A DNA stretch of 37,805 nt, taken from NCBI GenBank assembly GCA_038206235.1, contig JBBRBB010000035.1:1-37805 (forward strand). The letters are read 5' to 3'. Below, piece by piece: positions 32,672 through 37,805 of this stretch (the stretch's first letter is position 1; each line of letters opens with the position of its first letter). Under the pieces are notes generated by a model. The model saw only the letters and a list, made by a program, of their open reading frames with translations. It was not told where the DNA came from and did not search any database. The stretch is from JBBRBB01 sp038206235 (GTDB taxonomy: Bacteria; Bacteroidota; Bacteroidia; Chitinophagales; Chitinophagaceae). The translations under genes and the position numbers were made by a program.

Positions 32672-32907
32672 AACTTACTCATCTTCATTCTGTGCGAAGT
32701 TGTAAGCGAAGCGCTGGACATGATAAAGAGCTTGAAGGAGAAGGAAGATGCGGAGATGGTGGTGGCGTAGCGTTTTTCGCACATGTAAAAAGAAATGACA
32801 TGAATACTTCTGTAAATAAGTTTGATGCAATCGAAAAGCTGATATATGAAGAGGAACTTCGTATTGAAATCTTGTGCGAATTATTTTTAAAGTTTGTGCA
32901 AGCGTGA
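32672..32907 (+). pseudogene. Duplicate of the cphA 3' end plus the DUF2442-like 5' end
   Basis: The first part (to 32770) encodes NLLIFILCEVVSEALDMIKS then LKEKEDAEMVVA and a stop; cphA ends SLITIMCDVVSEALDVIKS then LKEKEDAEMMVV. The second part (32800-32907) is MNTSVNKFDAIEKLIYEEEL, then RIEILCE, and soon ends. Spacer bases between them are also similar. So one segment containing gene end, spacer and next gene start was copied, then diverged and was cut. The second copy may be the tail of a former second cphA gene. Confidence 0.75.
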
Positions 32908-32915
32908 ATTTTTTC

Positions 32916-34265
32916 TTACAACGATTTAAGATATTCAACCAAATCTTTTTTCTCACCTTCAGTCAAATTGAGTTTTTTACAATCGTTGTAATGATCAACC
33001 ACATCCATTAAGGTTGCAAATCTCCCATCATGATAAAAGCCGCCTTTCGCATGAGCCCAAAGTCCTTTTAACCCTTGTGTAACATAGGTTTTATCAGGTG
33101 AGCGGTTGGCCTGAAAATCATCAATACAAATTTCTTCTGGTTTGTGTGTATTCCATCCGGGTTCGGTAAAGAGGGGAGGAACATGGCAGGTTGCACACTT
33201 TGCTTTGCCGTTAAATACAACCATGCCGCGCTGTGCTGCGTCTTTATTATAAATACTATCCGGTGCCTTTGGTGCAGGAATTGCCAATTGGTAAAATTGC
33301 AATGCTGCAAGTTTATCTGTTATCATGTCGGGATTATTGCGTTTGCTTCCTGCGCCTGTTTTTGCTGCAACAGGATATTTTTTTGCATCATTAAAACGGT
33401 CATCATAAAAATTCCCTTTGCCCGCTAATTCGAGATTTGCAACGTAAGCATTCCAGTAAGTAACATCGCCCCATCCACCTGTCCACGTATGAAGATTTTC
33501 TCCTGCATGTCCAAAAGCTTCTGGAATTAATGTAGCGGCAGATTTTCCATCAGGGCGAAAAGCTTTGCCATCCAAATTAAGTTCTGCATCAAACTTACCC
33601 GGACCCCAGCTTGCAAGCACTTTTTTAACGGTAACTACATCCACGCCAAGAGCATCGGTGATGGGTTTTAAGTTGGGAGCCATCGATATAATAGCTCCAA
33701 CATTTAAATCGCGGTTTGCCCATCCGTCAAGGCGGTGACCGATGCCGGGAGCAAATGCATCATCAACTGTTGAATGACACGATGCACATGTAAGCCCGAT
33801 AGATACAAGCTTTTTATCGTTATCAAAAGTTCCTTTTACACCCACTACTGCATTCAATTGTAAAAGGGTGAGTGTAACTGCCGGGTCGTTTAAATTTACA
33901 TTACCGGCGTTTATAGCGGCTGCAATATCTGCAGGTATTTCATCCATGTCAACTTTTAATCCTGCTGCCAGTGCGGCTTTTGGAGATAGTCCCGCACCAA
34001 CGCCACCATTTTTTTCTCCGGCAATGGCTTTGTTTAGTTGAAGTGCATCTGTCCAATAGGCTTCGTCACCAAAGGTTTCAAAACGAAATGTTTGTTTTCC
34101 TTCTGCCAGCATTCTATCTGCGTTAGCGGTAATTGGGTCGTCATTTTCTTTCTGTTTCTCTTCAGCTTGAGCGTTAGATGAATTTGTGCATTGTATAAAT
34201 TGACTTAATGATACAACAAATAAACTTATACCCAATGAAACGAGAAGAAGCGGATGTCTTTTCAT
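32916..34265 (-). CDS. Di-heme c-type cytochrome (cytochrome c peroxidase-like), probable lipoprotein
   Basis: 449 residues. The N-terminus has a signal peptide with a lipobox-like FIQC at residue 26, so it may be anchored in the membrane facing the periplasm. Two heme c sites CASCH (160-164) and CATCH (357-361) are present, each followed by family-like segments, for example RGMVVFNGKAKCATCHVPP and the late KGLWAHAKGGFYHDGRF. The second half resembles the C-terminal domain of di-heme cytochrome c peroxidases and methylamine-utilisation MauG-like proteins. It probably takes part in periplasmic electron transfer or peroxide reduction. It is divergent from an ECF sigma gene across 198 bp, which may control it. 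Confidence 0.85.
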   Translation of the reverse strand: MKRHPLLLVSLGISLFVVSLSQFIQCTNSSNAQAEEKQKENDDPITANADRMLAEGKQTFRFETFGDEAYWTDALQLNKAIAGEKNGGVGAGLSPKAALAAGLKVDMDEIPADIAAAINAGNVNLNDPAVTLTLLQLNAVVGVKGTFDNDKKLVSIGLTCASCHSTVDDAFAPGIGHRLDGWANRDLNVGAIISMAPNLKPITDALGVDVVTVKKVLASWGPGKFDAELNLDGKAFRPDGKSAATLIPEAFGHAGENLHTWTGGWGDVTYWNAYVANLELAGKGNFYDDRFNDAKKYPVAAKTGAGSKRNNPDMITDKLAALQFYQLAIPAPKAPDSIYNKDAAQRGMVVFNGKAKCATCHVPPLFTEPGWNTHKPEEICIDDFQANRSPDKTYVTQGLKGLWAHAKGGFYHDGRFATLMDVVDHYNDCKKLNLTEGEKKDLVEYLKSL

Positions 34266-34463
34266 TTTATTCAGTTTTGTGGTTAAAAATTTGGGGGGCA
34301 GGTTGTTTTTGGTAGATATATAGCTGATAAAAAAATCATGCCAGCGTGATTAATTTTAATTAAAGACCTTTAATTAGAGTAAACAAAAACAAAAGGGTTA
34401 CAAAAAATTGAATTTATTTTATAGTCATTACTTTTATTATACCTAATAACCTTACCGCATAAA

Positions 34464-35111
34464 ATGAGCTTAAAAAAAACACTTCCTTTTCAAAATCTTT
34501 CAGATAAAGAAACCATCAGGCGGGTGCTTGCCGGGGAAAAATATTTGTATGAAAACATCATGCGTAAATACAATCAGCGTTTGTATAGAATCAGCATGTC
34601 TATCATAAATGATATCGAAGAGGCGAAGGATATTTTACAGGCATCTTATATTAAAGCATACGAGCATCTTTCCGGGTTTAAATACAAATCTGATTTTGGT
34701 ACATGGCTCATAAGAATATTAATCAATGAAAGTCTTTTACATCTTCGAAGAAAAAAACGTGTAGAGCAACTAAAAGTGCACGAATTAAAACCCACATCAA
34801 ATAGTGAATCTCCTCTGCAAAAAGTAATAAACAAAGAAATAACCAATGTTCTTGAAAAAGCATTGGCGCAATTGCCCGGAAAATATCGCATAGTATTTAT
34901 CATGCGTGAAGTAGAAACTATGAGTGTGAGAGAAACTATGGAAGCTCTGAATATTTCTGAGTCGAACGTAAAAGTAAGATTAAACAGAGCCAAAGAAATG
35001 CTTCGTAATTTACTTACTAAATATTACAAAACTAAAGACCTGTATGATCTTGATGAACCCAGATGTGATGAAGTGGTGAAAAATGTTTTGACAAATATTG
35101 AAGGGGATTAA
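34464..35111 (+). CDS. ECF-type RNA polymerase sigma factor
   Basis: 215 residues. Region 2 is at about 28-95 (YENIMRKYNQRLYRISMSII, DIEEAKDILQASYIKAYEHL, FKYKSDFGTWLIRILINESL), and region 4 at about 130-185 (LAQLPGKYRIVFIMREVETM, SVRETMEALNISESNVKVRL, NRAKEML). The C-terminal tail of about 30 residues contains DEPRCDEVVKNVL, with one Cys. No anti-sigma factor gene follows; the next DNA is the adhesin remnant. The divergent neighbour is the di-heme cytochrome, so control of it or of an envelope stress response is possible, but no target promoter can be identified. Confidence 0.92.
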   Translation: MSLKKTLPFQNLSDKETIRRVLAGEKYLYENIMRKYNQRLYRISMSIINDIEEAKDILQASYIKAYEHLSGFKYKSDFGTWLIRILINESLLHLRRKKRVEQLKVHELKPTSNSESPLQKVINKEITNVLEKALAQLPGKYRIVFIMREVETMSVRETMEALNISESNVKVRLNRAKEMLRNLLTKYYKTKDLYDLDEPRCDEVVKNVLTNIEGD

Positions 35112-35151
35112 CCATATGCGTCCAACTCTTAAATGCTTTGTAGTAATAATC

Positions 35152-36278
35152 AATCCTTTTACCGGCTACTAACTTTTTCTGGTCTTCAGGTGAAACAACA
35201 CAAAGTATTTATGCTAAAACTGCTGGCGAATATTCAGTAACCGTTCTTGATAGTTTTGGTTGCAGTGCAACATCAGAACCTGTTGTTGTTACAGTTAATT
35301 CTAAACAAACACTCAAAAAATTGCATCCGGTGCAACCACCTTTTGCCAAGGAACTTCAGTGATTTTATCAGCATCAGACACGAGTAATTCCTATTTATGG
35401 TCAACGGGTGCAAATAGTTCAAGCATTTCCGTTAATACTTCAGACAATTACATACTAACTTCGAGCAATCAAAATGGATGTACTAATAAAGATTCTGTTT
35501 CAGTTTTAGTAAACTCTTTACCCGTTGTAAATGCAGGCAATGATTTAACTATTATAAGTGGAAGCTCAACAATAATAGGAGGAAATCCAACTGCTTCAAG
35601 CAATAGTCCCTTTACATATAACTGGCAGCCAGTAACAGGATTAAACTCTTCGACTGTTGCAAATCCTATAGCATCACCGCAGGCTTCAACAACTTACTCG
35701 GTTACCGTTATTGATTCAAATGGATGTATGAACGCAGATAGCGTTGCGATAAATCTCGTAACGTGCAGGTATAGTTTATCAGATACATCATATCAATTTG
35801 AAAGCAGCGGCGGTCCTCATAGTTTTAAAGTTACAACAAACTCCAATTTGTGTAGTTGGCAAGTAAATAACACAAATGATTGGCTGCACATTACACCTTC
35901 AACTTTGCAAACAGGAGCGGTAGTATTTTAATTACCGCGGACAGTTGTTTTGACGACAGCCTGCGTGTGGGAAATTTTACAGCAGCCGGATATACATATA
36001 CTGTTGCGCAGATATGTGAAAACCCGGGCTTGAATTTTAAAGTGTATCCAAACCCAACTAAAGATGAATTAAATATCTATGCAAGCGGAATTGAAAATGG
36101 GGATTACACTATTTCCATAACTAATATGCTTGGCAAGAAAATAAATTCTTATGAGGTAAACGTTACAGATAAGCATTTAGAAAAGAAAATCAGTATGCAA
36201 CAATTAGTTAGCGGGATATATTTAGTTACTATTCAATCAGAAAGCACGAAAAAAACCTTTAAAGTGGAAAAACTATAA
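35152..36278 (+). pseudogene. 3' part of a T9SS-secreted adhesin-like protein, frameshifted
   Basis: The frames join into Ig/PKD-like repeats: FFWSSGETTQSIYAKTAGEY SVTV; then, after a shift near 35315, a second repeat (YLWSTGANSSSISVNTSDNY) and a third (FTYNWQPVTGLNSSTVANP). A BACON-like domain follows (GGPHSFKVTTNSNLCSWQV, NDWLHITPS). A second shift near 35925 leads to GSILITADSCFDDSLRVGNF and then a T9SS type A sorting domain (FKVYPNPTKDELNIYA... to the stop). The 5' part of the gene, with its signal peptide, is absent: the sequence starts inside a repeat right after the sigma gene. It is not expected to be secreted or functional. Confidence 0.75.
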
Positions 36279-36310
36279 CCCTTAATTATCTAACATACAA
36301 CTTCCTGTTG

Positions 36311-36727
36311 ATGACTATTAAATCAATCTTGCTGACACTAATCGCAAGTTTTTTCTGTATGATTTCCTTTTCCCAAGATATTATGATTATGAAGAGTGGT
36401 GATGAATTAAAAGTCAAGGTTATAGAAGTTCTTCCTGATGCAATTAAATATAAAAAGTGGGACAATCAAGATGGACCTACAGAAAAAAACAAAAAACAAG
36501 ATGAAGCGAAAGTTGTAAAAATTAATCTTGGAAGAAAAGATGGTTTATTTATTGGATATGATTTTATAGTTATAGACATTAATACTAATAGCAGTAAATC
36601 AGATATTGTTGCAAGCGAAGTTTTTGAGAATTATTCTTTATGCAAAGTTCATGAAAACAAAAAAAGAATACTTGATGATTTTACAGCAGGGAAAAAACTT
36701 AAAATAAAAACATCTTATAAACCATGA
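36311..36727 (+). CDS. Small secreted protein of unknown function
   Basis: About 138 residues with a Sec signal peptide (MTIKSILLTLIASFFCMISF, cleavage after FSQ). The mature part begins DIMIMKSGDELKVKVIEVLP, an opening common in Bacteroidota exported proteins that read D.I..K.GD.I..KV.EV....IKYK. A Lys/Asp/Glu-rich middle and a C-terminal KKLKIKTSYKP follow. I do not recognise a defined activity. The ATG at 36311 is preferred to the TTG directly before it. A sequence like the left half of attC-like site 2 begins about 12 bp after the stop, so it may also be cassette-borne. Confidence 0.7.
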   Translation: MTIKSILLTLIASFFCMISFSQDIMIMKSGDELKVKVIEVLPDAIKYKKWDNQDGPTEKNKKQDEAKVVKINLGRKDGLFIGYDFIVIDINTNSSKSDIVASEVFENYSLCKVHENKKRILDDFTAGKKLKIKTSYKP

Positions 36728-36736
36728 CAAAAATAA

Positions 36737-36775
36737 TTGTCACAAACAAGTATTTGCGACAGCGGTGTTGGACAG
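36737..36775 (+). repeat. Sequence like the left half of the attC-like site
   Basis: ACAAACAAGTATTTGCGACAG followed by CGGTGTTGGAC parallels ACAACAAAAGTATTTGCAATA plus GCAGGGGTTGAC at site 2. A right arm (CGCAAATAC-type) is not clearly present; the nearest candidate near 37000 is weak. It may be a decayed or partial site. Confidence 0.35.
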
Positions 36776-36812
36776 GTAAACAATGGCAAACATTAACTGT
36801 AAGACCCTCGCT

Positions 36813-36843
36813 ATCCATAGTCTTCCGCAGGGCGACTATGGAT
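36813..36843. terminator. Strong hairpin in the spacer, possible terminator
   Basis: A perfect 10-bp stem (ATCCATAGTC/GACTATGGAT) with an 11-base loop, followed by an A/T-rich stretch but no T-run. The remaining spacer up to 37131 is AT-rich; I see no gene there. Confidence 0.35.
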
Positions 36844-37131
36844 TATTAAATATAAGCCAGACTTCGTCCTAAATTCAAAGTGCGTAAGCTGAAATTATTT
36901 ACTGTTGTGTCGGTAAACTCTCTAATAATTTGTTCTGCTCTTTCATTTTAAATATGCAAGTTTAATACTTACACACTTAATGGGACAGTACCTAATGTTC
37001 GCAATCATCAACCTGAAAACACATTACTTAGTTGAATATTTATAATGGTTAATAACAATTATTGTATTTTTAATACCTTTATTCTATGCCTTTTTTCTAA
37101 AATTTTAATTTCTCAAATAAAAAATTAAAAT

Positions 37132-37425
37132 ATGATTATTGTTCATGACATTTTTATCTGCAAACCGGGTAATGCTTCTAAATTGGCAAAGCTTTTCAAA
37201 GAAGTAATGACCGGTAATAATGAAGTGGTTAATATTATGACTGATATGACCGGTGACTATAACAAAGTTGTTATGGTAAGCAAGTATGAAAACCTTACCG
37301 GGTACGAAGAAAGTTTTAAGAAGTACATTGAGGATAGTGAAGAAATGAAAAAAATGAAAGAGAAAATGAAAGGATACCATGATATGTACCTAACCGGTTC
37401 ACGTGAAATTTACCAGGTTTGGTAA
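37132..37425 (+). CDS. Small cytoplasmic protein, probable dimeric alpha-beta barrel (ABM/NIPSNAP-like)
   Basis: 97 residues with no signal peptide. The order strand (MIIVHDIFICKPGNASKLAK), helix (LFKEVM), strand (VVNIMTDMTGDYNKVVMVSKY), helix (GYEESFKKYIEDSEEMKKMK), strand (YLTGSREIYQVW) is that of the ferredoxin-like dimeric alpha-beta barrel. Such proteins include ABM monooxygenases and NIPSNAP-like proteins. The catalytic type cannot be assigned. The lysine-rich MKKMKEKMKG helix is notable. A start at ATG fits the strand start exactly. It lies alone between a long AT spacer and the tandem repeat. Confidence 0.75.
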   Translation: MIIVHDIFICKPGNASKLAKLFKEVMTGNNEVVNIMTDMTGDYNKVVMVSKYENLTGYEESFKKYIEDSEEMKKMKEKMKGYHDMYLTGSREIYQVW

Positions 37426-37490
37426 TATTTGAATATTGCGCTGTCTTAACACTCACGTCAGTCCTAAATGAATTTAAGGATTGCACTTTT

Positions 37491-37633
37491 CATTCTCTCC
37501 TTTTGCTGTAATGTTTGCTACTCATAGTTTTTGTGTGTTGGCAGCAACATTGCGTAATTGAATTGCATTCTCCCCTTCGCAGCAATGTCTCCTAATTCAT
37601 AGCTATGTGCGTTGGCAGCGACATTGCGTAATT
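37491..37633. repeat. Two-copy tandem repeat, period about 75 bp
   Basis: Two units begin CATTCTC and end TTGCGTAATT, at 37491-37559 and 37566-37633, roughly three-quarters identical, each with TTGGCAGC(A/G)ACATTGCG. Each holds a short inverted repeat (for example GCAATGTC/GACATTGC). A 1-bp length difference puts them out of frame with each other. Confidence 0.6.
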
Positions 37634-37802
37634 TCATTTCCAAATCTTTGTAACTTGCATTTAAATAGTCAACCCTTAAAAACTCAATTTTGTTGTAAGA
37701 AGGGTTAAGAAAGTTTTCATGTTGTATTTTAATGAGATGAAAAACGGCTTTAAAAAAACGGAACAAAAATAAAAGTGGATTTAGTTTCCACTTGTTCATC
37801 AT
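37518..37802 (-). CDS. Doubtful open frame at the right edge
   Basis: 94 codons. The N-terminal part (MNKWKLNPLLFLFRFFKAVF) is hydrophobic and could be real, with LNASYKDLEMKLRNVAANAH following. The C-terminal part is translated from the tandem repeat, where the second unit is read in a different frame. No family is recognised. It may be a gene with a frameshifted tail or not a gene at all; the true start could lie outside the window. Confidence 0.2.
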   Translation of the reverse strand: MMNKWKLNPLLFLFRFFKAVFHLIKIQHENFLNPSYNKIEFLRVDYLNASYKDLEMKLRNVAANAHSYELGDIAAKGRMQFNYAMLLPTHKNYE

Positions 37803-37805
37803 TCT

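Noticed and set aside
36908..37131. Full attC-like right arm for the 36737 half-site
   Set aside because: The best candidate near 37000 pairs too poorly with the left arm to be called.

Overview
The window looks like chromosome from a Bacteroidota bacterium, most likely Chitinophagaceae or a near relative. The evidence is visibly AT-rich DNA, several upstream regions with the Bacteroidota -7 box TAnnTTTG, two type IX secretion (T9SS) C-terminal sorting domains, a cyanophycin synthetase, an MqnP-like UbiA prenyltransferase, a YpdA-type reductase, many lipoproteins and a REP-associated transposase. No rRNA, tRNA or CRISPR array was recognised.

Layout. 1-2.9 kb: accessory DNA with a lipoprotein, a membrane-anchored small protein and a serine hydrolase (beta-lactamase fold); the hydrolase is bracketed by two long imperfect palindromes built like integron attC sites. 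3.1-5.7 kb: YpdA-type reductase, a DUF1905/YdeI-like protein and a frameshifted REP-associated tyrosine transposase with REP-like repeats. 5.7-14.4 kb: mainly housekeeping genes (NUDIX hydrolase, GH13 amylase, amino-acid permease, TerC, pyrD, def, yqgF/ruvX, UbiA family); the def-yqgF spacer is a degenerate tandem array carrying broken rpoB 3' ends. 14.4-21.2 kb: a decayed TPR-caspase gene, korB without korA beside it, and two convergent sulfatases sharing a strong terminator. 21.5-27.8 kb: typA, an hsdR remnant, and a fatty-acid/acetyl-CoA module (thiolase, acyl-CoA dehydrogenase, MarR regulator with a palindromic operator candidate). 28-32.9 kb: GNAT-like protein, a possible cobalamin-riboswitch remnant, cphA, and duplicated, broken cphA-tail/DUF2442 sequences. 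32.9-37.8 kb: a di-heme cytochrome divergent from an ECF sigma factor, a broken T9SS adhesin, and small accessory genes.

Two themes stand out. First, degenerate tandem repeats of exactly 7 bp occur in many spacers and also inside pyrD (twice) and the ubiA-family gene, where each intragenic tract is five heptamers (35 bp). Second, there is much scar material: truncated 3' ends of rpoB, cphA and hsdR, and several multiply frameshifted accessory genes, beside intact core genes. All assignments come from reading the sequence and from memory of protein families; no database search was possible.
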